A stretch of 64,000 nucleotides of DNA from Calliopum simillimum (GCA_951812925.1 OX638368.1:124001-188000); one strand, 5' to 3'. Counted from the stretch's first letter, positions 32,478-44,162 are shown. Translations and numbers: made by a program. Notes: generated by a model not told the origin, from the letters alone.

Positions 32478-33416
32478 TTGGGTGTACAACTTAAAAACCG
32501 GAATTTGACGGTGGATGTCCGTACTAACAAATATCGTGAAAGCTCGAACTTTATATATTGGGTGTACAACTTAAAAACCGGAATTTGACGGTGGATGTCC
32601 GTACTAACAAATATCGTGAAAGCTCGAACTTTATATATATGTCATTTTGAAGGTACATTTGACAGCTCTCAAAATCAGTCAACATAACAATTTTATCTTG
32701 TGTGCATCATTATTATTTTTCACGATGAATAACTTCGAAAATTGGAGAAAAAAAAATTGGGTCATTTTTTTGCAAAGAAAACTGCTGCCAAAAGTAATTT
32801 TTGCATCGGATCGTGACTGGGGATGAAAAATGGATCCATTACGACAACCCTAAACGCAACATTCATATATGAAGCCCGGACAACCAGGACCTTCCCAGCC
32901 AAAGGCAAATATCCATGGTGCCAAGGTAATGCTCTGTAATGCTCACAGGTGACCTCTATCGAACACAATTAATACGTTTGAAGCGTGCCATTATCGAAAA
33001 ACGCCCGGAAAATGCGACCAGACACGAAGCAATAATTTTTCATCATGACAACGCTCGGCCACATATTGCTGCCCCAGTCAAAAATTACCTGGAAAACAAC
33101 GGATGGGAAATTTTGCCTCACCCGCTTTATAGCCCAGACCTTGCACCATCAGACTACCATTTGTTCCGATCGATGCAGAATGCCCTATCAGGAATACGCT
33201 TCACTTAAGTTCAAGACATCGAAAATTGGATAGATTCATTTTTGGACGCCAAGCCGGCGCAATTTTTTTGGGATGGAATTCATAAATTGCCTGAAAGATG
33301 GGGAAATGTTGTAGCTTTCAATGGACAATACTTTGAATAAAATATATTGCAACATTTTTCCACAATAAAGCATCAAATTTCGCTAAAAAATTCCGGTTTT
33401 TAACTTGTACACCCAA
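32478..33416 (+). mobile_element. mariner, deleted copy 1, with duplicated 5' end
   Basis: TTGGGTGTACAACTTAAAAA is at 32478 and again at 32558 (an exact 80-bp tandem duplication of the 5' end). The 3' end reads TTTTTAACTTGTACACCCAA, ending 33416, with TA outside (32476-32477; 33417-33418). The element is ~860 bp without the extra end, against ~1.3 kb normally, owing to loss of the N-terminal half of the transposase. Confidence 0.85.
32724..33343 (+). pseudogene. mariner transposase, N-terminally deleted, copy 1
   Basis: Begins MNNFENWRKK at 32724, then a deletion leads to IVTGDEKWIHYDNPKR (first catalytic Asp, near 32815, in another frame), and after stops LTGDLYRTQLIRLKRAIIEK. Then [11 protein letters not shown] (second Asp, near 33040), [20 protein letters not shown] (third Asp, near 33140) and, after a stop at the codon following GIRFT, QDIENWIDSFLDAKPAQFFW and HKLPERWGNVVAFNGQYFE, stop near 33343. 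Spacing is that of DD34D mariners. It is inactive. An independent open frame at 32939-33208 covers only the catalytic core. Confidence 0.88.
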
Positions 33417-34225
33417 TATATGTCATTTTGAAGGTACATTTGACAGCTGTCAAAATCAGTCAACAAAAAATTTTATCTTGTGTACATCATTATTATTTTT
33501 CACGCTGAATAACTTCGAAAATTGGAGAAAAAGACAGCATTTGCGGGAGGTTCTGTTGGGTAATTTTTTTGCAAAGAAAACTGCTGCCAAAAGTCATTTT
33601 TGCATCGGATCGTGACTGGGGATGAAAAATGGATCCTTTACGACAACCCTAAACGCAACATTCATATATGAAGCCCGGACAACCAGGACCTTCCCAGCCA
33701 AAGGCAAATATCCATGGTGCCAAGGTAATGCTCTGTAATGCTCACAGGTGACCTCTATCGAACACAATTAATACGTTTGAAGCGTGCCATCATCGAAAAA
33801 CGCCCGGAAAATGAGACCAGACACGAAGCAATAATTTTTCATCATGACAACGCTCGGCCACATATTGCTGCCCCAGTCAAAAACTACCTGGAAAACAACG
33901 GAAAACAACGGATGGGAAATTTTGCCTCACCCGCTTTATAGCCCAGACCTTGCACCATCAGACTACCATTTGTTCCGATCGATGCAGAATGCCCTATCAG
34001 GAATACGCTTCACTTAAGTTCAAGATATCGAAAATTGGATAGATTCATTTTTGGCCGCCAAGCCGGCGCAATTTTTTTGGGATGGAATTCATGAATTGCC
34101 TGAAAGATGGGGAAATGTTGTAGCTTCCAATGGACAATACTTTGAATAAAATATATTGTAACATTTTTCCACAATAAAGCATCAAATTTCGCAAAAAAAT
34201 TCCGGTTTTTAAGTTGTACACCCAA
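33417..34225 (+). mobile_element. mariner, deleted copy 2, head-to-tail with copy 1
   Basis: Starts directly after copy 1 with TATATGTCATTTTGAAGGTA, i.e. without its own 5' terminal repeat, and ends TTTTTAAGTTGTACACCCAA at 34225. It is ~97-98% alike to copy 1 by eye over the shared part. It carries the same internal deletion joint before IVTGDEKW but keeps an extra 28-bp block (GACAGCATTTGCGGGAGG...) that copy 1 lost. Confidence 0.85.
33505..34149 (+). pseudogene. mariner transposase, N-terminally deleted, copy 2
   Basis: Reads NNFENWRKRQHLREVLLGN, the deletion joint, then DEKWILYDNPKR, later LTGDLYRTQLIRLKRAIIEK and [11 protein letters not shown]. At 33890-33910 a 10-bp direct duplication (GGAAAACAAC twice) shifts the frame relative to copy 1, so the open frame ends at 33941. 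In the restored frame [19 protein letters not shown] and HELPERWGNVVASNGQYFE are still visible. Inactive. Confidence 0.85.
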
Positions 34226-34399
34226 AAATTTATTAATATAACATTACAAATGGTTAATACATATAATAATAATTCAAAGAGTTCAAGTATTATTATGAGC
34301 TTTATAAAAGTTTGTAAAATCATTAATTTATTTTCCTTCAAAAGAATTAAAATTTAATAAATAACTGGTTGATACACAGAAAACATTTCGAATTAACTT

Positions 34400-34575
34400 A
34401 GTTTTTGCTGAAAGCTTGCGTTGAGTTTTCCAAGGATTACCTCAAATAACGCTTTTATTACTGCATTTTGAAAACGTTGCTTGTATGGGAAAAGCCACGC
34501 CCTCTTGTCTGAGTTCGCCTAGTTTTTGCTCAGAGCTTCCACTAACTATTCCTAGTATCTGCAAAACTTTGTCAT
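34400..34575 (-). repeat. dispersed GGGCGTGGCACC repeat, copy 5
   Basis: Reverse orientation: GGGAAAAGCCACGCCCTCTT, TCTGAGTTCGCCTAGTTTTT, GCTCAGAGCTTCCACTAACT and CTCAAATAACGCTTTTATTAC match the family words read backwards. Confidence 0.6.
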
Positions 34576-35154
34576 TTTACCTCAAAAACCAAAAAAAAAA
34601 ATTTAATTGAAATTTCGTATCAGGAGTGCTTAGTTTCCTTTTTTCAATTTTTGTTATGTTTTTCTATTTCATCGATACCATTCGATGCTCTCCGAGTTTT
34701 TTCTTATTATTAGCCTCATCGGTAAATTTATCATTTTGATAGCATTAAAATTGGAGGCGAAAAGATAGTAATTTCATCAGATTGTCGACCGATCAGGTAT
34801 CGATCTACAGGTTCTCAAATATTTATACAATGTCTTATTCATAGCATTAAGTTAACACAATAAATACATTAATCGATTATATTTATAGTATAAGTACATT
34901 TAAAAGTAATTATTGTTAATTGCTAATTAGTTTTTAACAAAGTAAGTGTTTTGATCTCCTTTATAAAATTACAATAGAAGCCATTACAATAGTCATTGAA
35001 ATAAACACAAACAACAACTGAAAAGAGCTCTTTTTGTTATAAATATTTGTTTAAAAAAGAAAAGTAATGGGCAATCGTATGCATATGTTTTACTAATTAA
35101 AAGTAATTGTTTAGTTCTTCTCCAATTTCACACACTTTTATAATTTTTGTTGGA

Positions 35155-35400
35155 ATTCTCGTTAAATTTTCTTTAATTCGGTAGTACGTTTGTCTTACCA
35201 GTTTTTTTAATTAAGGTCAGAAAATAATATTTTTCTATGAAACAATACACAAGTTGTGGTGCATAAAATGCGCGCGCTGACCTTTATCTAGCGGAGCTTT
35301 GAAACCTTTTTTTCTTGAAATGTTTTTTTTCTCACCCCAGATTAAAAAACTGGTATTACAAATGTACTACCGAACTAAAGGAAATTTAACGATTATTTCA
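35155..35400. repeat. ~240-bp MITE with ~50-bp inverted ends
   Basis: CGTTAAATTTTCTTTAATTC, GGTAGTACGTTTGTCTTACC (35160-35200) pairs with GGTATTACAAATGTACTACC, GAACTAAAGGAAATTTAACG (35350-35394). The interior includes GCGCGCGCTGACC. Target duplication not clear. Confidence 0.65.
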
Positions 35401-37335
35401 AAAAAATTCTAAAAGGGTATGTTAATAGCACCTTTCTCATACTAAAATGACCGCCAAATTCAAAAAATAGGAAAAAAAAAATTTAAACATAAAATTTAAA
35501 GGTCCAGAACTTTGCAAAATTCCTTCAACCCTAAAACCCAAATACACTTTTAAAAAGCTCATACAATTAGCTAAAAGTATCCCTCAAAAAATGTTACGGT
35601 GACCCAAGAACATTTTTTTTTGTAAAACAAGTCAGAAAATTAGTTTTAACATTAGGGGCAATTTTTTGTTAGTCCAGGCTTCTCTTTCACCTCCCAGAAG
35701 CTTCGTACCTTTGGGTATAATCCTTTATAAAATTTTTTTTTTCAAGAAGTTTTGAAAAAAGTCGAATAGTATAATTTTTGCAAAATTTGTTTTTTGGCCC
35801 ATAGTTTATACAAAAACACTTTTTTTTTTATTTAATAGTGCATTTGATTGCAAACATTTAAAGCCCAAGTTTAGCAAAATCACATCATATTTTAAAAAGT
35901 TATTAAGTTTTCAGTGAAGTAAGACCAGTTCGACTTTTATCGAAAAAATAAACAGGTACAATAAACTGGTTCGATTTGTATGAAGCAAATATGGTTGGCA
36001 GTTGTCTGGAGTAATCAAATCGAATTTACTTTTCAGTAAAACATATTGGAACCGATAGGAAATTTGGTTCATTGAAATAAAAATCCAATCCAATTCAAGG
36101 TGAAACACCTTAAGTTTGATTTACTTTCGATTCCGAAGAAAATTGGATTTCAGAACGTGGGTGCTGTATATAAATTTCTTTATTTTTATGGGCTTTCTAA
36201 AATGTATCTTGCCTCCCCTGCATTGGCTTTACGTCAACTAGGGTGGCGCGCCCCACCAGCTGGGTAACACTGATCTGGCCTTCTGGCTTATTCTAGACGT
36301 CACACTGTGCAGCGATTTAAATTTAACATATTTTGCGCCATTTTGGTAATTGTTTCGTTTCATTTACAATATTTATTAGCTCATGTAAACTGACATTTAT
36401 TTGATAGCTGCTGTCAAATGATTTAAATGAAATACTGAATGTGTTATTTAATTAATTTCCCCCATGAATCCATATACCATTATGCCTAAAAGCTTTGCGA
36501 ATTTGATACACAATGCAGCATTGTGTTTCTAGTGCACCGCACTTTGCACACCGCCCAGCACTTATTCACTTTATCTCACATTTTTCATGTGACGTCATCT
36601 GATTACACTTGCAATTTGTAGTAATCAGTAATTATTTATTGTTTATTTGAATTATAAATAAAAACATACAAACATAATTTTATTTCATGCAAATTAAATT
36701 AAAAACGTTTATTTTTCAAAAGTCCATGTTTCACCCATACACCCACCCACCCCTCTGATTAGTCGAAAACTTCTGTACATAATTTATTCCAATAAAAACA
36801 TATTTTGAAACGCATAAATTTAATTAAATTAATTTTGTCATATTGTGACTTGCGGTTTTCTCCAATGAATTTTAGTTTTTTTTCCTGTGGCGCCTAAACC
36901 ATTAACGCGCAGTGATTGCTACTGTTTGCATTTTGTTGTTTTTTATTTGAATTAAATTTGATCTGCTGTCTAAAATTTGTTATTTAATGCCAATGCAGTT
37001 TAGACAAATTTGTTCAGCCAATTGCCAAATTTATTAAATTTATTTGCACTAAAACCAATATTGATATTCAGGTGGGAAACAATTTGTTTTTGATACCTAT
37101 CCTATTTTAATATGATTTGTATTATTGAATAAACTCCATTAAAAATAAAAATAGCTGACCTTAACTTTAGAAACTAAAAAAAAAATTAAATGTTTTTGAT
37201 TTGAATAAATATAAGGCTTTATCGTTAATCTGAAGGGAGTATCCATTCCCGAGAATATACTCCCTCTCAAAAGGGAGCACTAGAAGTAGTCAATATTTTA
37301 TGAATGGAAACTCCCCTTGCAGCAGGGATACATTT
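35401..37335. other. no gene seen
   Basis: The segment 35800-35900 (TGCATTTGATTGCAAACATT) resembles 47680-47750 (GCGCATATAATTGCAAACATT), suggesting another old repeat. A TGACGTCA word occurs at 36590. No coding region. Confidence 0.4.
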
Positions 37336-37339
37336 TTTA

Positions 37340-37560
37340 TTTTAATATCGTTGACATTTGCAGAAATAACCAGTTTGCAACGCTGAGTTTCCAATACCGA
37401 TTACATTTTGGAAAAAAAACATATGGCAACGCTGAGTCTTTCCAATATTATTGACATTTTGCGGAAACAACCAGTTTGCAATGCTGACTTTTCCAATTCC
37501 GTTGACATTTTGCAAAAAAAAAAACATGATAACGCCGTTTTTCCAATATAATTGACATGT
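37340..37560. repeat. ~50-bp tandem repeat, four units in an alternating pattern
   Basis: TTTCCAAT...TTGACATTTTGC recurs at about 37350, 37401, 37450 and 37500. Units 1 and 3 share AACCAGTTTGCAA(C/T)GCTGA; units 2 and 4 share AAAAAAACAT(A/G)...AACGC. The array is thus a two-unit, ~100-bp higher-order repeat. The minus-strand open frame over it is a repeat translation. Confidence 0.8.
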
Positions 37561-38127
37561 TTCCAGTCTCTGGATTTTGACAGCTAAAACAAAAAAAAAG
37601 ATAAACAAGCAATACGAAAAATTAAGTTAATGCTTTGATTTTTTAATTAAAAAATGATTTTTCAATCATTTTAGTGGATTTTCAAAATCACAAGTTGGCA
37701 CCAAAAAGTTCACTAAAAAAAATATCGTGAAAAGTAGTTTTAGTAAGTTAGGAACGCTTAGTTGAATATTTAAAATTTTAGTGTCATATGAAAGCTATTT
37801 CAATAAGCTATAAAATTGTTGTACTAAAGTTTTAAATTTGTCAAACGTTATTTATAATTATTCAATTATACATTATTATTCCCTAGCCTAAAGTTGGGAA
37901 GCAAATTTAACCAATAAACGTGAAAAAATTCTCTCCCAAACTTTTGCCGATTGTCTTGTTTTTCTAGTGAATTTTCCCCTTCCAGGAAATTTTTTGAGCG
38001 ATTGCAAACTAGGTAGTAAGAGAATAAATTCTCGAGAATATTTATTTGCGATAACGCCCATAGTTTTTGTAAGTAAATGGGTTCGAGCTCACGTTTCTCC
38101 TGCAGGTATTTATTAATTAATATATCT

Positions 38128-38378
38128 CCACGTCAGTGCAACAGTACAACTAGGTAACTTCAATTTTCTAGTTTTGAGATAATTCAATTTTGAGATTTTT
38201 AAAAATTTAAACTTACATTAATTTTCGACTGTTTTAGTTTTGTTTTTGTCTTATGACTTTGCAATGGTGCCACTTTAGTTAACTCTGGTAAGACAGAGTT
38301 GTGCATGAAGAATATCATAAGCCACTTATACCATGAATGATAATTTCGGAGTTACCTAGTTGTAGTATCGACGTGACG
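38128..38378. repeat. ~250-bp imperfect inverted repeat
   Basis: CCACGTCAGTGCAACAGTAC, AACTAGGTAACTTC (38129-38165) pairs with GAGTTACCTAGTTGTAGTAT, CGACGTGACG (38350-38378), with a small gap in one arm. Probably a small MITE; no duplication seen. Confidence 0.55.
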
Positions 38379-38660
38379 ATGTGTGCCGTCCATTTTGGGT
38401 CAGAAGTAATGCCAAGCACATTTATGTGTCATAATAATCGTTAACTTGACCATTATAATCTTTCAACTTCATGCAATCAATACTATACCATCAAGTAAAC
38501 TTTTCATTGAAACAAAGCCCAATTTTATTCATTTGTAACAAAATGTGAGAGAATTCATATTATGACGTTACTTTTGATCCGAAATAGACTTACAACACTA
38601 TTCAAATGAACGACACATGAAGCTAATCCTTAAAAAAAAAAAAACAAAAAATTCATAATT

Positions 38661-40025
38661 TTTCAGACTAAGTTGTGGAAAGTGGCAGTTGTTACGCCGG
38701 TGCCAAAAACACGATCTGCATTTGCTCCTACTGATTTTCGGCCTATAAGCATTTTGTCATGCCTTTCTAAGGTATTTGAATCAATCTTGTCATATCAAAT
38801 ATCTGAACACATAAAACAAAACAACCTTCTATCACCTTTCCAATCAGGTTTTCGGTCAAGACATAGCTGCTCGACCGCTATGATTAAGGTAATTGATGAC
38901 ATACGTATTTCGTATGATTCGGACCAGTTGACCCTCCTCTGTCTTTTAGATTTCTCTAAGGCATTTGATTGTGTGAACCACTCAATCTTATGCAAAAAGC
39001 TTAAATTTTATTTTGGCTTCTGTGAAAGCTCTTTACGCTTAATGAAAAGTTATTTGGAAGATAGAGTGCAAAAGGTTAAGATTGGTAATTTTTTCTCTGA
39101 TGGAAAGTTTTGTCGTGCTGGTGTTCCGCAAGGCTCTGTCTTAGGCCCTCTCCTTTTTAGCATGTTCATAAACGACATTTTTCTAGTGTGCAGTAATGTT
39201 AAAATACATGCATTTGCTGACGATATTCAGATGTACTTGTCGCGTCGCGTTGGCTTACTTGAGGACCTTACACACAGATTTAATGAAGATTTGTCGGCGG
39301 TGAGTAATTGGGCTTCACGCAATGATCTTCGCTTAAACCCCAGCAAATCTTGTATTTTACCCATTGCGAGCACGTTACCTGATTTTGAAAGTATTCCGTC
39401 TCTATATGTTGGTAACGCTGAACTAAAATTGGTTAGTAAGGCTTTAAGCCTTGGGTACCATTTAAGCACTGATCTTTCATGCACAAACCATATCAACAAT
39501 GTAGTTAGCAAAATATATTTAGTGCTTAGATGCTTGCGTATGTCTGCTGCTTTCACACCTACTGATTTGAAGCTTAAACTGGTAAAGCTACTTATAGTTC
39601 CCTACATTAATTATTTTGAAGTTGTTTTTAGTAAGTTGGACTCAAGATCTCTTCATAAGATGCAGGTTGCGCTTAACAATGCCACACGATATGTTTATGG
39701 ACTAAAAAGATATGATCATGTTTCTGCTTGGAACACGAAAATCCTGGGATGCTCGATTGAACATTATCTTATGGCCAGGAATTGTTTATTTTTGCATAAA
39801 GTCATCCATTCTAAAACTCCTTTCTACCTGTATGAAAAACTCCATTTTAGTGTTTCTTTAAGGTGTAATAACCTGATCATACCCAAGTATAAATTTTATA
39901 ATTCCACGAGATTATTCTTTATCAATGCCATCAGAATCTGGAACTCTTTGCCTAGCAATATCAAAGCCATAACAAACTTCAACAACTTTAAGCATTTTGT
40001 TTTACTACATTTTTCGAGCCTTTAA
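38661..40025 (+). pseudogene. non-LTR reverse transcriptase, 5'-truncated but open for ~450 codons
   Basis: RT fingers: FRPISILSCLSKVFESIL and FQSGFRSRHSCSTAM; palm A: LCLLDFSKAFDCVNHSIL; block B: AGVPQGSVLGPLLFSMFIND; catalytic box FADDIQMYL (two Asp present, near 39205); then LRLNPSKSCILP, LSLGYHL and a thumb region with YINYFEVVFSKLD. The C-terminus ends KHFVLLHFSSL. The style (QSGFR, FADDIQMY) is closest to CR1/L2-group or Jockey-type elements; the clade is tentative. The endonuclease and start of the RT are missing, so it cannot retrotranspose alone. Absence of stops or frameshifts makes it the best-preserved RT in the window. Confidence 0.9.
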
Positions 40026-40267
40026 TTATGTCCCCCAGCTCTATATTTGTTTTTAATAAATTATTTATTTATTAGTATCCAAACAGCTCATTTGTTAAGT
40101 TATTTTTACTTAATTTTAATATTATAAATGTATGTGCTTATTTTTACTTTTTTAAATTAAACGTTTGTAACTAATTGACCACCGCAATTTATGTTGTACA
40201 GCAAAAGAAATATATTCTTATTGTACTAATGCATATTATATATGAATAAATGAAATGAAATGAAATG
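38661..40267 (+). mobile_element. 5'-truncated non-LTR retrotransposon with (TGAAA)n tail
   Basis: RT coding sequence starts abruptly at about 38661 after unrelated sequence, runs to a stop at 40023-40025, and is followed by a ~220-bp 3' UTR ending in a TGAAATGAAATGAAATG tail at 40250-40267. 5' truncation plus a short-motif tail is typical of CR1/L2/Jockey-type insertion. Exact target duplication was not established. Confidence 0.8.
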
Positions 40268-41344
40268 TGAGAAATCATAAGCGTCTTTGCATGTTCTCTT
40301 GTATGTCTTTTGATATGATCTGTCAAATCTCATAAGATTTGTTTTGTTGTGTTCACACTATATGATTGATGTAAAGGGAACTTGACATTTCTCAAAAATA
40401 ATTTTGTCAACAAAGAAGCAAAATGAACAATAAAGAAAGAAAATGCTGCTTTTCTATTAAATATAATGAAAATTTGCATAGCGGAGAAAGTTATTTGGAC
40501 AGTGCATCAATACCTGCGTGTTTGTTGTGGTACAATCCATTTTTAGGATCGTACAGGCACGCATGCTGCTCGTACAAGACTTAAATTTTTTGAAACGGAC
40601 ACACTAAAAACTAACTTGTTAAACTGAAACTTTTTTTGATGGATTTTTGAAGAGTTTTTGAACTAGATTATTGCTTTATACTTTTTTTTTAAAAATTTTA
40701 ATTTTTTTAAATGTTATAAGCATGTGAATTTATATGTATGTCTTTTTTCAAATTGCGATTTCTCCGTAAATATTGAGCGAAAATTAATGAAAATTTTGTA
40801 GTGGGACTAGAAATAATTCAAAATTTAAACTTTTCATAAAAATTTTTAAAATTTCTTATAAATAATGCACTTTTTAATAAACAAATAGATATTTAAGCTA
40901 TACCTATATCAAAATAAAAACAAAATTTTTATACAGAAATGTGCTCTGAAATCTGCACAACATTTCTGTGAAAAAAAATTGGAGGTACTCATCATTAACA
41001 AAAAAGTTACGCGTACTTAAATGCCAATACATAGGTGCCTTGCCTATGCGATTCACACATTTACGCTCGCTGCGCGTTCTTATGTGCATTCTCATTTTCT
41101 GCATAAATTATGATTTGTTGTTTTGAAACGGCATGCAGCGGTGAAATGCGAAAAAGGTCTAGTATACATCCTAACCAAATAGTTCGCTCGGATCTCTCTG
41201 TCGCACATTTTCATTTGTACCAATATTTAATTTCTTAAAGCTCGGCAACCCTGGTTTAAAACAGATTTTTCACAAGCAACCCTGTATCACCGTGTTCGCA
41301 ATGAAATTATCTTTATTTTAACACAAAATTTATTTATTAAGCAG
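40268..41344. other. no gene seen
   Basis: AT-rich; minor GC-richer patches near 40515-40570 and 41030-41180 without a recognisable product. The phrase GGCAACCCTGGTTT near 41246 and GCAACCCTGTATCACC near 41277 foreshadow the tandem array that follows. Confidence 0.4.
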
Positions 41345-41955
41345 ATGAGTGCAAATTTATGGTATTGACTGACCTTTTAAAGCCTGGCAACCCTATGCCT
41401 TGCCAGAAAAAATAGGAAACTCTACGTTAACATATTGTAGAGGCTTTAAACTTTCGATTGGTATATAATTTTTCCATTAAACACATTTTTTATTCAAACG
41501 CATAGTGCAAATTTAAGGTATTGACTGACCTTTTAAAGCCTGGCAACCCTATGCCTTGCCAGGAAAAAAATAGGCAACCGTACTTTTACATATTGTAGAG
41601 GCTCTAAGCTTTCGAATGGTATATAATTTTTTCATTAAACAGATCCCAGTGTGCCAGACGGTTCAAATCTCCGCTTTTTTATCCGTTACGGATCCGTTAC
41701 TGATCCGTTGGCGGGAGAGATTCCCAAAAAAAAAGCGAATCGTTTTTTTTTTTGGAATTTCTCCCGCAAACGGATCAGTAACGGATCCGTAACGGGCAAA
41801 AAAGCGAGGATATGAACCGTCTGGCACACTGGGATGAGTGCAAATTTGTGGTTTTGGCCGACCTTTTAAAGCCTGGCAACCCTATGCCTTGCCAGGAAAA
41901 AAATAGGCAACCCTACTTTTACATATTGTAGAGGCTCTAAAATTTCGAATTAAAA
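41345..41955 (+). repeat. tandem repeat, ~156-bp unit, three copies
   Basis: GTGCAAATTT begins units at 41349, 41505 and 41838. Each has TGACCTTTTAAAGCCTGGCA, ACCCTATGCCTTGCCAG and ACATATTGTAGAGGCT. The larger spacing before the third unit is due to a 189-bp MITE inserted at 41645-41833. Copies 2 and 3 are more alike than copy 1. Confidence 0.9.
41645..41833. repeat. 189-bp palindromic MITE family 3 (CCCAGTGTGCCAGACGG)
   Basis: CCCAGTGTGCCAGACGGTTC ... GAACCGTCTGGCACACTGGG forms near-perfect ends, and pairing continues through the CCGTTACGGATCCGTTACTG region almost to the centre near 41740. AT or GAT is duplicated at the insertion point, as judged from the uninterrupted tandem units (CAGATGAGTG). 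Related ends occur at 45425-45536. Confidence 0.9.
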
Positions 41956-41964
41956 AACTGAAAA

Positions 41965-42571
41965 TACTCAAAATGAAGATAAAAAAAAAGTGTAGTGTAA
42001 TGTAATAAAATTCGCCACGTCCATCTTCTGAGTGAAGGGTATTACATTATATGCTTTTTTATCATTTTTTTCCTTTGTAGTTAACGAATTACATATAAAG
42101 ACCATCAGACTCGTCATGAAAACTGCAACTAGATTCCCCATCTGAAAAAGATGATAAATACATTTGTTTTTGAGGCTTTTTTCTCTGGTGGTCCATATTA
42201 CCCACAGCACGTGTGGGTAAAATAAATGGTTTTTTATCAAAAACTCTTTTGGTTAATGAACTTATTTGTGCTAATAAATTATAAATGGTATTCACTGACT
42301 TTATATAATTAACCATTTATTTTAAAACGCGATGTCTTTAAAGTGAAATAATGAAATATACTCAATAGAAAAAAATTATCACTGATCTTTTTTTTAGAAA
42401 AATCAACTTTACAGAAATATGCGACTTCACCGAACGCTAAAATTGCCCTATTATAAGCTTTAGGTATTAGCGTTAAGTTTGAACATGAATAACGGTAAAT
42501 CCTATGTGTGCAGTGGGAAATAACCGTGTGGTCCATATTACCCACGTAGTCCATATTTCCCTCCCTTACCC
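41965..42571 (-). repeat. TA|GGGTAAG element, right end plus possible transposase remnant
   Basis: The right end on the plus strand is TGGTCCATATTACCCACGTA, GTCCATATTTCCCTCCCTTACCC with TA outside (42572-42573). The GGTCCATATTACCCAC box also occurs internally at 42190. A minus-strand frame at about 42089-42316 includes an acidic Ser-rich stretch (YLSSFSDGESSCSFHDESDG) of the sort found before the C-terminal domain in some pogo-like transposases. This is weak evidence. The left boundary was not found. Confidence 0.4.
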
Positions 42572-42573
42572 TA

Positions 42574-43179
42574 CTTATATAAAAATAAAAAAACGGCTAT
42601 AAATTTCCCTTTCCAAATCAGTGAAAAAATGTAAAATCGGTTAAAAATAACTGAGCAAAAAATTTTTAAGTGCACAAAGCCGCCTGAAAACAGTTTTTAA
42701 GGATAACTTAAGATTTTGAGGTTGTATTAAAATTTTTAAGTACAAGCAAATTAAGTACACAACCAGACCTACAATATCTGCCAGGTCTGATGCAAAGTGT
42801 AAAATCACTGTAGCACTGTGTGATGTATGAACTATATATGAATGGGTTTTTTTGAAAGTGGATAAGTTAATTTTTTCATGAACTGAGATATGAAAGGGTT
42901 TGCGTACGACTGAATTTAAAAACATTAGTATGCGTTATTAAACCAGTGTTAAGTGCATACCACTGTAAATTTCTCAAATTTTGTCATCCTGTAAAACTTT
43001 TTACAAGTGTTATAGAAAATATTCGAGTTTTTGTGCTCTGAATAGACTTATTCCACTTTCATCTATAACAAGTTGAAAAATTTGATATACTTTTGTAGTA
43101 CGTATTCCATTTTTAGTCACAAAATATTTTGTAAATAAAGGCAAAGGAAATTTCAAAATTTTGTAAATTGCTAAATTTT
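42574..43179. other. no gene seen
   Basis: No coding region or paired ends were recognised. Confidence 0.4.
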
Positions 43180-43610
43180 TTTTCGATTTCTTGAGAATAT
43201 TTCGATGTTTTTCAATAATATCAGGCCCTTGTAGATTTTTTCAGAGTTTTTGAATACTTTTCGAAAATTTATCATTCTTGCCAATTTTTCGATACTTTTC
43301 GAATTATTCCGATTTCTGCACACTTTTTCGATATTTTATTTTTATTTTCAGTGTTTTTCGATGATTTTTGACTCTAACAGACTTTTTTCATTGGTTTCGA
43401 TATTTAATGATTAATTCAAATTCCTATAGGCTTTTTTGATGTTTTTCGAAAAACACTGAAATAATCGGCTACACTCTGTAATTATCGAATATATCAAAGA
43501 AGAATGTAAAAATCGGAATTAATCGTAAAGCATCGAAATTTGGCAAGAATCATAAATTAACGAAAAGTATCCAAAAACGTTGAAAAAATCGTAACGAATT
43601 CAAAACGCTG
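43180..43610. repeat. diverged palindrome rich in TTTTCGAT words
   Basis: TACTTTTCGAAAATTTATCA TTCTTGCCAATTTTTCGAT (43254-43295) pairs with ATCGAAATTTGGCAAGAATC ATAAATTAACGAAAAGTA (43534-43570), centre near 43440. The pairing is imperfect, so this is an old foldback. Confidence 0.6.
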
Positions 43611-43980
43611 TGTTTATATAAAAAATTAAAAACATTTTGAAGCGCTTATTAGCGATTAAAAAAACATAAATAAAAAGAAAAAAATTATCGATTCGCCTAT
43701 GGTAGAATTCGAACCCGGGTAATTCCGCAGTACGGGCCCGTTTCGAATCCGAAACGTATGTAAAAACGAATTCAAAACGGATTTGCTTTTAAAAATGTTT
43801 ATGCTGTATATTTACAGAAAAAAACCGTTTTGATGCGCTAATTAGCAATTAAAAAAAAAAAATAAAAAGAAAAAAGAGGTAGAAAAATAAAGGGTAAAAA
43901 TCCACCTGTGGTAGGATTCGAACCTGTGTAAATCCGTTTCGAATCCGTAAATACTTCAAATACGAACTCAAAACGGATTT
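43600..43980 (-). repeat. two ~190-bp tandem units with tRNA-like box B words
   Basis: Both units run ACGAATTCAAAACG, TTTGA(A/T)GCGCT(T/A)ATTAGC(G/A)ATT, AAATAAAAAGAAAAAA, then GGTAG(A/G)ATTCGAACC and GTTTCGAATCCG. On the minus strand the words GGGTTCGAATTCTACC (43693-43708) and AGGTTCGAATCCTACC (43911-43926) look like a tRNA T-arm/box B and are followed by T-runs. They belong with the MITE family 3 relatives to the right (CAAAACGGATTTG, CGGATCC words). Confidence 0.6.
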
Positions 43981-44162
43981 GATGTTATTAATTTTAATGA
44001 TGATAAAAAAATATTTTTGATTTGTTGTTTTTTATCTTTTTATTTTATTGCGTATGATTTTTTGTAAACTCGTCAAACTCTGTTTGAAGAAATGTTTTTG
44101 ATTCCAAATTTGAGTAAGTAATATTTTTTATCAAAAGAAGGGAAGAGAAAGAACACAGAATA

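Noticed and set aside
36590..36597. A full TGACGTCA (CRE) palindrome as a regulatory site.
   Set aside because: A single 8-mer in 64 kb without a nearby promoter or gene is expected by chance.
37342..37608. An 88-codon minus-strand frame with repeated QNVNGIGK-like units.
   Set aside because: The protein repeat is simply the ~50-bp minisatellite read in one frame.
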